A stretch of DNA of 64,000 nucleotides from Sphingomonas sp. IBVSS2. Lineage in GTDB: Bacteria; Pseudomonadota; Alphaproteobacteria; Sphingomonadales; Sphingomonadaceae. Both the position numbers and the translations under genes were made by a program. Numbering within the stretch: position 1 is the stretch's first letter; the number at the start of each line of letters is the position of its first letter. The stretch spans positions 1,055,592 through 1,119,591 of the forward strand of contig NZ_NFUR01000001.1 in NCBI RefSeq assembly GCF_002127225.1, given 5' to 3'. Shown one piece after another: positions 24,893-32,272 of the stretch. Under the pieces are notes generated by a model that worked only from the letters and a program-made list of their open reading frames with translations, was not told the DNA's origin and did not search any database.

Positions 24893-25741
24893 ATGCCCGC
24901 AGCCCGATCGCTCCGCACTGGCCCCGTCGCCCGCCTCGCCGGCAAGCGCGGTTTCGCGAAGCGCGCGCGCGGCTTCGCGAAACGCGCGCCCGGATCCGTG
25001 CGGCGCCTGTTGCCGCAAGGGCCGGTGCCGGGCTTTCCGCTCCTCTGGGTCGCCTGCCTCGCCGCCGCGGCGCTGATGATCGTCACCGGCGGATTCGAGA
25101 CCGGCGCGTTGCCGCTCGGCTCCCGCACTGCCTTCTGGCTGCTGCTGATGGGCTGGAACGCATGCAAATGGCAGGTGCTGTTCGCCTGGGGCGTGCGCAA
25201 GCCGGGCGACTGGCCGCGCGTCGCGCTGCTCGGCACCGTTCCGCTCAACCTGCCGTTGCCGCTGGAGATCCAGTTCTGCGGCGCGCTGGTCGGCCAGAGC
25301 ATGCGCGCGATGCCGCTCGACGTCTGGATCCGCGCGGCGGCGATCAGCGCGGGGATCTTCGCGGTCTGCTGGGTGGTCGCGCGGATATTGCTGCGCCGGA
25401 TGCGCCCGGTACGCGCCGATACCGGCCTGCTCGCCCGCGCCCGGGTTCCCGCCGGCGATCTCGCGGCGATCGAGGCCGAGGACCATTATTGCCGCATCCA
25501 CCGCCGCGACGGCGGGAGCGCGCTGATCCATTATCGTTTCGGCGATGCGCTGGAGGAAGTTGCCGGCCTCGACGGCCTCCAGGTCCATCGCGGCGCCTGG
25601 GCGGCGGCAGGCGCGGTGGAGGGCGCGGAGCGCGACGGCCGCAAATGGCGCCTGCGCCTCGCCGGCGGCGGCAGCGTGCCGGTCAGCGCCACCCATGCGG
25701 CGGCGGCGCGGGCGCGGGGATGGCTGCGGCCCGTCAGGTGA
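24893..25741 (+). CDS. LytTR-type DNA-binding membrane protein
   Basis: The product is 282 residues if the ATG at 24893 is used. Residues about 48-170 hold four membrane helices (for example FPLLWVACLAAAALMIV and IRAAAISAGIFAVCWVVARILL). The C-terminal 100 residues are a LytTR domain: LAAIEAEDHYCRIHR, IHYRFGDALEEV, LQVHRGAWAA and the closing VPVSATHAAAARARGWL. Sphingomonads have several such tethered LytTR regulators; targets are unknown. The first 40 residues are Arg/Lys-rich and include a duplicated RGFAKRA encoded by a large palindrome (24951-24983). No good ribosome-binding site precedes 24893, so the true start may be further in. Confidence 0.78.
   Translation: MPAARSLRTGPVARLAGKRGFAKRARGFAKRAPGSVRRLLPQGPVPGFPLLWVACLAAAALMIVTGGFETGALPLGSRTAFWLLLMGWNACKWQVLFAWGVRKPGDWPRVALLGTVPLNLPLPLEIQFCGALVGQSMRAMPLDVWIRAAAISAGIFAVCWVVARILLRRMRPVRADTGLLARARVPAGDLAAIEAEDHYCRIHRRDGGSALIHYRFGDALEEVAGLDGLQVHRGAWAAAGAVEGAERDGRKWRLRLAGGGSVPVSATHAAAARARGWLRPVR
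24951..24983. repeat. Perfect 12-bp-arm inverted repeat at the 5' end of the LytTR gene
   Basis: GTTTCGCGAAGC (24951-24962) and GCTTCGCGAAAC (24972-24983) flank a GC-only nine-base centre. Each arm contains the smaller palindrome TTCGCGAA, so the site can be read as two identical dyads 21 bp apart. Confidence 0.65.
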
Positions 25742-25857
25742 TCGCCGGCGATGAACAGGTCGAGCACCATCTCGAAATCATCGACTAGACACAGGTCCTG
25801 GCGGGCAACCGGTGCATATTCGGCCCGACGGCGAATGGTGCCTGCTTTGAAGAACAT

Positions 25858-25878
25858 CCCCTCCCTGGAAGGGAGGGG
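25858..25878. repeat. CCCCTCCC palindrome (half element)
   Basis: CCCCTCCCTGGAAGGGAGGGG matches the terminal palindromes of the larger elements at 37048-37172 and 47294-47419. It lies between the convergent LytTR and lipoprotein genes and could also act as a weak terminator. Confidence 0.55.
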
Positions 25879-25893
25879 AGTGAAGTTGAAAAC

Positions 25894-26367
25894 CTAGTCC
25901 CGGCAATAGCCTTCGCCGGACTTCACGCTCAGGCAATCCTTCTTGCCCGCCAGATATTTCAGGCCGGTCGCATCGCCGTCGCTGGCGCGCAGCACCTGCT
26001 TTCCGTCCGGCCGCTCGAAGGCAATGCCCCCGCGCGTGCCCGTGCCCTCGAAGCTTCCCTTGTCGTCGAGCGTATATTGCATCTCGAGCTTGTAGGTGCC
26101 GGCATCCTTGCCCTTGGCGACGACCAGATAGGTGCCCTCGACGCCTTTCCAGCGGCCGACCCAGTCGTCATGCGCCACCGGCTTGCCGGAGACTTCCTTC
26201 TTCAGGTCGGCGGCGCCCTCGGCGACGGCATTGGCTATGGAGCCGCCCACCGCCACCGCGGCATTGCCGGCGGTCTCGGTGGCATTGGCGGTGGCGTCGG
26301 CGGCCTTGTCGGCGGCGTTGCACGCGGCGAGCGCCAGCGCGGGCGCGAGGATCAGGAGCGGCCGCAT
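25894..26367 (-). CDS. Lipoprotein with C-terminal domain, second of a pair
   Basis: The product is 157 residues. The lipobox LALAAC gives a lipid-modified Cys16. An Ala/Asn-rich stretch to residue 60 (KAADATANATETAGNAAVAVG) resembles the repeats of the preceding small lipoprotein. It is followed by a compact domain (WVGRWKGVEGTYLVV, then KLEMQYTLDDKGSFEGTGT) ending GYCRD, with two cysteines that could form a disulfide. Its ATG overlaps the upstream gene's stop (TGATG). The envelope role is unknown. Confidence 0.72.
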   Translation of the reverse strand: MRPLLILAPALALAACNAADKAADATANATETAGNAAVAVGGSIANAVAEGAADLKKEVSGKPVAHDDWVGRWKGVEGTYLVVAKGKDAGTYKLEMQYTLDDKGSFEGTGTRGGIAFERPDGKQVLRASDGDATGLKYLAGKKDCLSVKSGEGYCRD

Positions 26368-26618
26368 CAGCGCGTCGCCTCGTCGATCGCGTTGCCGACA
26401 TGCTCGGCACGATTGCCGAGGTCGTCGGCCGTGTTGCCGATCGCGGCACCGGCATCGTCGGCGGCGTTGCCCAGCGTGTTGCCCATGTCGTTCATGCTGT
26501 TCGCCAGCGAGTCGCCGGTGCGGTCGAGCGAGTTGGACAAATTGCTCTCCGTACCGGGGGAGCAGGCCGCCAGGCCCAGGGCCAGCACCGGAAGCAGCGG
26601 GAAAATCGTCTTGCGCAT
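26367..26618 (-). CDS. Small Asn/Asp-repeat lipoprotein, first of a pair
   Basis: The product is 83 residues. The signal peptide and lipobox (VLALGLAAC) place Cys19 as the modified residue. The mature part is a low-complexity series of short N-x-x-x-N and G-N-x-A-D units (NTLGNAADDAGAAIGNTADDLGN). It is probably helical, like Lpp-type or entericidin-like small lipoproteins. It is coupled to the larger lipoprotein downstream. No known domain. Confidence 0.72.
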   Translation of the reverse strand: MRKTIFPLLPVLALGLAACSPGTESNLSNSLDRTGDSLANSMNDMGNTLGNAADDAGAAIGNTADDLGNRAEHVGNAIDEATR

Positions 26619-26676
26619 GTCTCTCTCCGAATAGTCGGTCTAGCCAGCAGGTTCCTTGCGGCGTAGGGGAGCGCGC

Positions 26677-27129
26677 ATGTCGCACAGCATCGCTATCGCC
26701 TCGGACCATGCAGCCTACGCCATGAAGGCAGAACTCGTCGAATGGTTGCGTAACGAAGGGCATGAAGTGCTCGATCTCGGTACCAACGGGCCGGAGAGCG
26801 TCGACTATCCCGACTATGGCTATCGCCTGGCCAAGGCGATCGAGGACGGCCAGGCCGAGCGCGGCGTCGCGCTGTGCGGCTCGGGCATCGGCATCTCGAT
26901 CGCGGTGAACCGCAATCCCGCCGCCCGCTGTGCGCTCGTCTCCGAGCCGCTCTCGGCCAGCCTCGCCCGCCAGCACAATGACGCGAACGTCGTCGCGCTG
27001 GGTGCCCGTCTCGTCGGGATCGAGATGGCCAAGGCGTGCATCACCACTTTCCTCGCAACCGAGTTTCTCGGCGAACGCCACCAGCGTCGGGTCGACAAGC
27101 TCAGCCATCCCGAAAGGACCCCTGCATGA
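26677..27129 (+). CDS. rpiB: Ribose-5-phosphate isomerase B
   Basis: The product is 150 residues, starting at [17 protein letters not shown] behind GGGGAG. It interconverts ribose-5-phosphate and ribulose-5-phosphate. The RpiB/LacAB blocks are [30 protein letters not shown] (catalytic Cys) and [12 protein letters not shown]. Its TGA overlaps the glyA ATG. The rpiB-glyA-nrdR order is common in alphaproteobacteria. Confidence 0.95.
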   Translation: MSHSIAIASDHAAYAMKAELVEWLRNEGHEVLDLGTNGPESVDYPDYGYRLAKAIEDGQAERGVALCGSGIGISIAVNRNPAARCALVSEPLSASLARQHNDANVVALGARLVGIEMAKACITTFLATEFLGERHQRRVDKLSHPERTPA

Positions 27130-28436
27130 GCACCAACCCCGTTAGCAATGGCGTGCAGCCGGATGGCTTCTTCACCCGCGGCCTCGCCGAGGCGGACCCT
27201 GCGGTCTTCGCCGGCGTGCGGCACGAGCTGAAGCGCGAGCAATATCAGATCGAGCTGATCGCCTCGGAGAACATCGTCTCCAAGGCGGTGCTGGAAGCCC
27301 AGGGCTCGGTCTTCACCAACAAATATGCCGAGGGCTATCCCGGCAAGCGCTATTATCAGGGCTGCCACCCGTCGGACGAAGTCGAGCAGCTGGCGATCGA
27401 TCGCGCCAAGCAGCTGTTCGGCTGCGAATATGCCAATGTCCAGCCGCACTCGGGCGCGCAGGCGAACGGTGCCGTCATGCTGGCGATGGTCAAGCCCGGC
27501 GACACGATCATGGGCCTCAGCCTCGATTCGGGCGGCCACCTGACGCATGGCGCCAAGGCGGCGATGTCGGGCAAGTGGTTCAACGCGGTTTCCTACGGCG
27601 TCACTCCCGACACCCATGTGATCGACTATGATCAGGTCGCGAAGCTTGCCCGCGAGAACAGCCCCAAGCTGATCATCGCCGGCGGCTCGGCCTATCCGCG
27701 CCATATCGACTTCGCCAAGTTCCGCGCGATCGCGGACGAAGTCGGCGCGATCTTCATGGTCGACATGGCGCACTTCGCCGGCCTGGTCGCCGGCGGCGTG
27801 CACCCCACGCCGTTCGGCCATGCCCATGTCGTCACCACCACCACGCACAAGACGCTGCGCGGCCCGCGCGGCGGCGCCGTGTTCACCAATGACGAAGCGA
27901 TCGCCAAGAAGATCAACTCGGCGGTGTTCCCGGGCCTGCAGGGCGGCCCGCTGATGCACGTCATCGCCGCCAAGGCGGTGGCGTTCGGCGAGGCGCTCCA
28001 GCCCGAGTTCAAGAGCTATGCGGCGGCGATCGTCGAGAACGCCAAGATCCTTGCGGCGACGCTCAAGGAGCGCGGCGCGGCGGTGGTCTCGGGCGGCACC
28101 GACACCCACCTGGCGCTGATCGACCTCACGCCGCTGGGCGTGACCGGCAAGGACGCCGACGAGGCGCTGGAGCGCGCGGCGATCACCTGCAACAAGAACG
28201 GCATCCCCAACGATCCGCTGCCCCCAGTCAAGACCAGCGGCATCCGCGTCGGCTCGCCGGCGGGCACCACCCGCGGCTTCGGGCCCGCCGAGTTCCGCGA
28301 GATCGGCAACATGGTCGCCGACGTGCTCGACGGGCTGAAGAAGAATGGCGAGCAGGGCGACGCCCAGGTCGAGCAGAATGTCCGCGAGCGTGTCCGCGCG
28401 CTGTGCGAGCGCTTCCCCATCTATCCGGAGCTCTAA
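27126..28436 (+). CDS. glyA: Serine hydroxymethyltransferase
   Basis: The product is 436 residues. It makes glycine and 5,10-methylene-THF from serine. The PLP lysine is Lys242 in [29 protein letters not shown] and [14 protein letters not shown] are family blocks near the N-terminus. It overlaps rpiB by 4 bp (ATGA), and the nrdR start follows its stop by 3 bp. It supplies C1 units that would connect to purU elsewhere in the window, although they are far apart. Confidence 0.96.
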   Translation: MSTNPVSNGVQPDGFFTRGLAEADPAVFAGVRHELKREQYQIELIASENIVSKAVLEAQGSVFTNKYAEGYPGKRYYQGCHPSDEVEQLAIDRAKQLFGCEYANVQPHSGAQANGAVMLAMVKPGDTIMGLSLDSGGHLTHGAKAAMSGKWFNAVSYGVTPDTHVIDYDQVAKLARENSPKLIIAGGSAYPRHIDFAKFRAIADEVGAIFMVDMAHFAGLVAGGVHPTPFGHAHVVTTTTHKTLRGPRGGAVFTNDEAIAKKINSAVFPGLQGGPLMHVIAAKAVAFGEALQPEFKSYAAAIVENAKILAATLKERGAAVVSGGTDTHLALIDLTPLGVTGKDADEALERAAITCNKNGIPNDPLPPVKTSGIRVGSPAGTTRGFGPAEFREIGNMVADVLDGLKKNGEQGDAQVEQNVRERVRALCERFPIYPEL

Positions 28437-28439
28437 GGA

Positions 28440-28901
28440 TTGCGCTGCCCCTTTTGCGGACATGAAGACAGCCAGGTAAAGGACAGCCGCCCCACCGAAG
28501 ACGGGGCGGCGATCCGCCGCCGGCGCCAGTGCGAGGCCTGCGCCGCGCGCTTCACCACGTTCGAGCGCATCCAGCTGCGCGAGCTGACCGTGCTCAAGAG
28601 CGAGGACAAGCGCGAGCCGTTCGACCGCGACAAGCTGGTCCGCTCGATCTCGGTCGCCACGCGCAAGCGGCCGGTCAACGCGATGCAGATCGAGAAGCTG
28701 GTCTCCGGCATCCAGCGCCAGCTCGAGACGGCGGGCGACACCGAAATCCCCTCGCAGAAGATCGGCGAGTTGGTGATGGAAGGGCTCAAGGGCCTGGATT
28801 CGGTCGCCTATATCCGTTTCGCCAGCGTCTATAAGGATTTCCGGGAGGCGAAGGACTTCGAGGAATTCGCCGGCAATGTGAGCGAGGTGGGGAAGGGGTA
28901 G
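28440..28901 (+). CDS. nrdR: Transcriptional regulator NrdR
   Basis: The product is 153 residues from a TTG start, three bases after the glyA stop. The N-terminal zinc ribbon is [18 protein letters not shown] with its second pair CEACAARF. An ATP-cone follows (residues about 49-139: [19 protein letters not shown]). NrdR represses ribonucleotide reductase genes according to ATP/dATP level. No alternative start makes sense, because the zinc ribbon begins at once. The TTG may keep expression low relative to glyA. Confidence 0.94.
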   Translation: MRCPFCGHEDSQVKDSRPTEDGAAIRRRRQCEACAARFTTFERIQLRELTVLKSEDKREPFDRDKLVRSISVATRKRPVNAMQIEKLVSGIQRQLETAGDTEIPSQKIGELVMEGLKGLDSVAYIRFASVYKDFREAKDFEEFAGNVSEVGKG

Positions 28902-29025
28902 GTTCCGTCCTTCCTCCGGACCCTCTCGTCATTCCTCTCCCGGACCCATCCGCGCCTATGGCGGCCATGGACAGTTGTCCTCGGCGTATCGTGCGCCCAG
29001 GACTCGCGAAGAAGCGATTGAAGAA

Positions 29026-29763
29026 GTGAGCAAAGCCGTGGCCCCACCCCCCGTCATCGTCCTCGTCCGCCCGCAGCTTGGCGAGAATATCGGCAAGGCC
29101 GCGCGCGCGATGCTCAATTTCGGGCTGGTCGATCTGCGTCTCGTCGCCCCGCGCGACGGCTGGCCCAATCCCGGCGCCGGCCCCGCCGCCAGCGGCGCCG
29201 ACCTGGTGCTGGAACGGGCCGAGGTCTTCGAGACCGTCGCCGATGCGGTGGCGGATTGCGCGCACGTCTATGCCACCACGGTGCGCAAGCGCGGCGTCTC
29301 CAAGCCGGTCGTCACCCCCGAAGAGGCTGCCGGCGAGATCCACTGCGAGGAAGGGCGTTCGGCGATCCTGTTCGGCCCCGAGCGTTCCGGCCTGGAGACG
29401 GACGACGTCGCCGTCGCCCGCACCATCGTCACCGTGCCGATCAATCCGGAGTTCGGCTCGCTCAACCTTGCCCAGGCGGTGATCCTGGTCGCCTATGAAT
29501 GGTCGAAGGGCGTGCGCCTCGCCCAGCCGACCCAGGAGGTGCTCGATCCCCCCGCGCCGCAGGACGAGCTCGACGGGATGATCGGCCAGCTCGATGCGAT
29601 GCTCGAGGAATCGGGCTATTATTTCCCGCCCGATCGCGTGCCGTCGACCAGGCGGACCTTGCGTACCCTGCTCACCAAGCCGGCCTGGTCGAGCCAGGAG
29701 CTGCGCACCCTGCGCGGCGTGCTTTCGGCGCTCGAAGGGAAGAAGCGGCATCGCGGCAGCTGA
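29026..29763 (+). CDS. SpoU-family RNA methyltransferase (TrmJ-like)
   Basis: The product is 245 residues from a GTG at 29026. A GTG at 29038 or an upstream start is possible. The SPOUT fold is clear: VLVRPQLGENIGKAARAMLNFGL at the start, ILFGPERSGLETDD in the middle and the knot motif PINPEFGSLNLAQAV. TrmJ 2'-O-methylates position 32 of several tRNAs. The C-terminal ~80 residues fit the TrmJ extension. It lies 124 bp after nrdR, so it may have its own promoter. Confidence 0.86.
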   Translation: MSKAVAPPPVIVLVRPQLGENIGKAARAMLNFGLVDLRLVAPRDGWPNPGAGPAASGADLVLERAEVFETVADAVADCAHVYATTVRKRGVSKPVVTPEEAAGEIHCEEGRSAILFGPERSGLETDDVAVARTIVTVPINPEFGSLNLAQAVILVAYEWSKGVRLAQPTQEVLDPPAPQDELDGMIGQLDAMLEESGYYFPPDRVPSTRRTLRTLLTKPAWSSQELRTLRGVLSALEGKKRHRGS

Positions 29764-29848
29764 TACAGTGCTGCAATACACTTCTGCTTTCCGCAGCTGT
29801 GGAATCCCGCTAGATTATGCGAATCTTTCGAGTGGGGAGGGATTTTTG

Positions 29849-30121
29849 ATGCGTTTCGTACCCGTGCTTGCGTTGCTCGCTCTCGCTACCCCGGCACTTG
29901 CCCATCAGGATGCCGATGGCGGAGCCGAAAAGAAGACCAAGGCCGAGAAGAAGATCTGCCGGGCGCTCATCTCGACCGGCTCGATCATGGGCAAGCGGGA
30001 ATGCCACACCAAGGCCGAATGGGACGCGATGAGCGACCGTTCGACCAATGCGCGCGAGAAGCTGGACCGCGACATGGGCGGCCGCACCGGCGGCATCGGC
30101 GCCACGCGCAGCAACGACTGA
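29849..30121 (+). CDS. Small exported basic protein
   Basis: The product is 90 residues with a signal peptide (MRFVPVLALLALATPALAH, cleavage after ALA). The mature part is rich in Lys and Arg and carries two cysteines (KKICRALIST and KRECHTKAEWDAM) that may pair. The spacing I-C-R-x9-G-S-x-M-x-x-R-x-C recalls short sphingomonad secreted proteins. GGGGAGGG precedes the start. Function unknown. Confidence 0.75.
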   Translation: MRFVPVLALLALATPALAHQDADGGAEKKTKAEKKICRALISTGSIMGKRECHTKAEWDAMSDRSTNAREKLDRDMGGRTGGIGATRSND

Positions 30122-30183
30122 GCGGCTTTCCGCGCGTCGGCGGCGTCGGCCGTCGCGCGGATGCCTGCACTTGCGATTTCACG

Positions 30184-30486
30184 TCAGCGCCGGTCGAACG
30201 CCTCGAGCTCATAAGCGATCGAGGCTTCGACCAGCCTGTCCCAGATCTCGCCGATCGGCGCGTCGGGAATGCCGGCGGCGCGTGCGTGCGCGCGGGCATT
30301 GGCGATCACCTGCGCCTTGCGCGCCTCGTCGCGGACATGGCCGCGCTCGGGCTTGATGCGCGCGGCGGCGTCCATATAGCCGAAGCGGCGCTTGAGGAGC
30401 TGGACCAGCGCCGCGTCCACCGCGTCGACGCCGGCACGCACCTCGATCATGGTCGTGCAGGCTTCGGGATCGATCGTGTCTTGCAT
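30184..30486 (-). CDS. Chorismate mutase (AroQ/PchB-like)
   Basis: The product is 100 residues, all one AroQ helical domain: VRAGVDAVDAALVQLLKRRFGYMDAAARIK, then VRDEARKAQVIANARAHA. The arginine and lysines expected at the active site (R17 in EVRAGVD, K45 in RIKPE, R52 region) are present. It isomerises chorismate to prephenate, or acts as an isochorismate-pyruvate lyase like PchB. A free-standing mutase is normal. AGGAG precedes the start. It is convergent with the small exported gene and divergent from rpsD. Confidence 0.85.
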   Translation of the reverse strand: MQDTIDPEACTTMIEVRAGVDAVDAALVQLLKRRFGYMDAAARIKPERGHVRDEARKAQVIANARAHARAAGIPDAPIGEIWDRLVEASIAYELEAFDRR

Positions 30487-30523
30487 GGCGGCTCCTTGGC
30501 CGGGCGGCGCGCCGCTGTCCAGC

Positions 30524-30552
30524 TTGACTCGGCCGCGCCGCGCCGCTAACCG
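30524..30552 (+). promoter_or_regulatory. Probable rpsD promoter
   Basis: TTGACT at 30524-30529 and TAACCG at 30547-30552 are 17 bp apart. The strong -35 with a weak GC-containing -10 is frequent in alphaproteobacterial housekeeping genes. It would give a leader of about 105 bases. Confidence 0.45.
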
Positions 30553-30665
30553 CGCGCCTTCGCAATGGCCCCGCACCCCGGTGAAGCGGTGGCCCTGTCC
30601 TCCCTTGCGGAGATCGGCAGGCGGATACCGGGAAAACCGTTGTTAGCGATTGCAAGGATTTACGA

Positions 30666-31280
30666 ATGTCGAAGCGTTCCAGCGCAAAGTACAAGCTCGA
30701 CCGCCGCATGGGCGAGAACATCTGGGGCCGTCCCAAGTCCCCGGTGAACAAGCGCGAATACGGCCCGGGCCAGCACGGCCAGCGCCGCAAGGGCAAGATG
30801 TCGGACTTCGGCATCCAGCTGCGCGCCAAGCAGAAGCTCAAGGGCTATTACGGCGACGTCACCGAGAAGCAGTTCAAGCGCGCCTATGAGGACGCGTCGA
30901 AGATGAAGGGCGATACGTCGCAGAACCTCATCGGCCTGCTCGAGCAGCGCCTCGACATGATCGTCTATCGCGCCAAGTTCGCGCCGACGATCTTCGCGGC
31001 CCGCCAGCTGGTCAACCATGGCCACGTCCTGGTCGATGGCGAGAAGTGCAACATCGGTTCGCGCCGCATCAAGCCGGGCCAGACCGTGTCGCTGCGCGCC
31101 AAGGCGCAGGAAATGGCGCTGGTGATGGAGGCGCAGAGCCTCGCCGAGCGCGACATCCCCGATTACGTGTCGCCGGACGGCGCTTCGAAGATCACCTTCA
31201 CCCGCGTGCCGACCCTCGACGAGGTGCCGTACCCGGTGAAGATGGAGCCGAACCTCGTGGTCGAGTTCTACAGCCGCTGA
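30666..31280 (+). CDS. rpsD: 30S ribosomal protein S4
   Basis: The product is 204 residues. It is a primary 16S rRNA binder that starts assembly of the small-subunit body. The N-terminal part is basic ([19 protein letters not shown], with [14 protein letters not shown]), and the S4 RNA-binding domain has [17 protein letters not shown], then [18 protein letters not shown]. As usual in alphaproteobacteria it is outside the main ribosomal operons. An intrinsic terminator follows at 31393-31419. Confidence 0.97.
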   Translation: MSKRSSAKYKLDRRMGENIWGRPKSPVNKREYGPGQHGQRRKGKMSDFGIQLRAKQKLKGYYGDVTEKQFKRAYEDASKMKGDTSQNLIGLLEQRLDMIVYRAKFAPTIFAARQLVNHGHVLVDGEKCNIGSRRIKPGQTVSLRAKAQEMALVMEAQSLAERDIPDYVSPDGASKITFTRVPTLDEVPYPVKMEPNLVVEFYSR

Positions 31281-31392
31281 TGCCAGGATCTGGCGCAAGC
31301 CAGGTCCGGCCATGATCAGCGGCTCGGCCGGCGGCGCCGAAAGCGCCGACCGACGACGCGGCTTTGCCGCGTTGCCGATCCGGAAAGAAACG

Positions 31393-31419
31393 GGGCGGTC
31401 CTTCGGGGCCGCCCTTTTT
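31393..31419 (+). terminator. Intrinsic terminator after rpsD
   Basis: GGGCGG (31393-31398) and CCGCCC (31409-31414) enclose a CCTTCGG tetraloop-like centre, followed by five Ts (31415-31419). Confidence 0.8.
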
Positions 31420-31492
31420 CGTTGCGGGGATCGAACCGCTATGGCGGATGTCCGGTCTGGTCCGGCCTCTGTGGATCCGGCACAGATGCCGG

Positions 31493-32260
31493 ATGATCGA
31501 TCCGACCTTGTCCACCCCAGCCGAGGTGCTGGCGGCCGCGCACGCCATCGTGGCGTCGCGCTATCCGGATGCCATCTTCGCGCTCGTCGCGGGGTCGCTG
31601 ATGCGCGGGGAGGGCACGGTGCATTCCGATCTGGACCTGATCGTGATCCACGACCGGGTCGATGCGTCGCGGCGCGAATCCTTCGTCGCCGGGGGCGTGC
31701 CGGTGGAGGCGTTCGTCCATGACGACGCGACGCTGGCCTGGGCGATCGACGTCGCCGCGACGCGCGGCCGGCCCAGCCTTCTCGCCATGATCGCCGAAGC
31801 GACGGCGATCGGCCGGGCCCCGCAGCGCGCGGCGCGGCTGAAGGAGGCGGTGGCGGGGATCCTCGCCAAGGGGCCGCCGCCCCTGCCGCCCGCGCAGCTC
31901 GATGCGCTGCGCTATGCGATCACCGACGCGGTGCAGGATTTGCGGGGCGCCCGCGGCGAGGCGGAACCCCTGGCGATCGGCGTCCTGCTATATCCCCTGC
32001 TGGCCGAGCTGGCCCTGCGCGGGCGCGGCCAGTGGAACGCGACCGGCAAATGGGTGCCGCGCGCGCTGGCCAGGATCGACGGCGAGCTGGCGGCCCGGTT
32101 CGACCACGCCTTTCGCAGCCTGTTCGCGACGGGCGCGGCCGACGCCGTCGTCGCGCTCGCCGAACGGGAGCTCGCGCCGCATGGGGGCATGCGCTTCGAC
32201 GGCGACGTCCAGGTCGCCAATCCCGCCTGGCGCGCACCGGCAGGCCGGTTCGGCGCCTAG
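31493..32260 (+). CDS. Nucleotidyltransferase-fold protein
   Basis: The product is 255 residues, from the ATG at 31493. The polymerase-beta-like signature is GSLMRGEGTVHSDLDLIVI near residue 34, with the two metal-binding Asp in SDLDL. A helical C-terminal half follows (RYAITDAVQDLRGARGEAE). This resembles aminoglycoside-adenylyltransferase-like or other minimal nucleotidyltransferases. Substrate unknown. It is monocistronic, 13 bp from the end of the convergent S9 peptidase gene. Confidence 0.78.
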   Translation: MIDPTLSTPAEVLAAAHAIVASRYPDAIFALVAGSLMRGEGTVHSDLDLIVIHDRVDASRRESFVAGGVPVEAFVHDDATLAWAIDVAATRGRPSLLAMIAEATAIGRAPQRAARLKEAVAGILAKGPPPLPPAQLDALRYAITDAVQDLRGARGEAEPLAIGVLLYPLLAELALRGRGQWNATGKWVPRALARIDGELAARFDHAFRSLFATGAADAVVALAERELAPHGGMRFDGDVQVANPAWRAPAGRFGA

Positions 32261-32272
32261 TGCTTCCCGGCC

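Noticed and set aside
31281-31492. A further gene between rpsD and the nucleotidyltransferase
   Set aside because: The open frames here are short, lack ribosome-binding sites and run through the terminator at 31393-31419.
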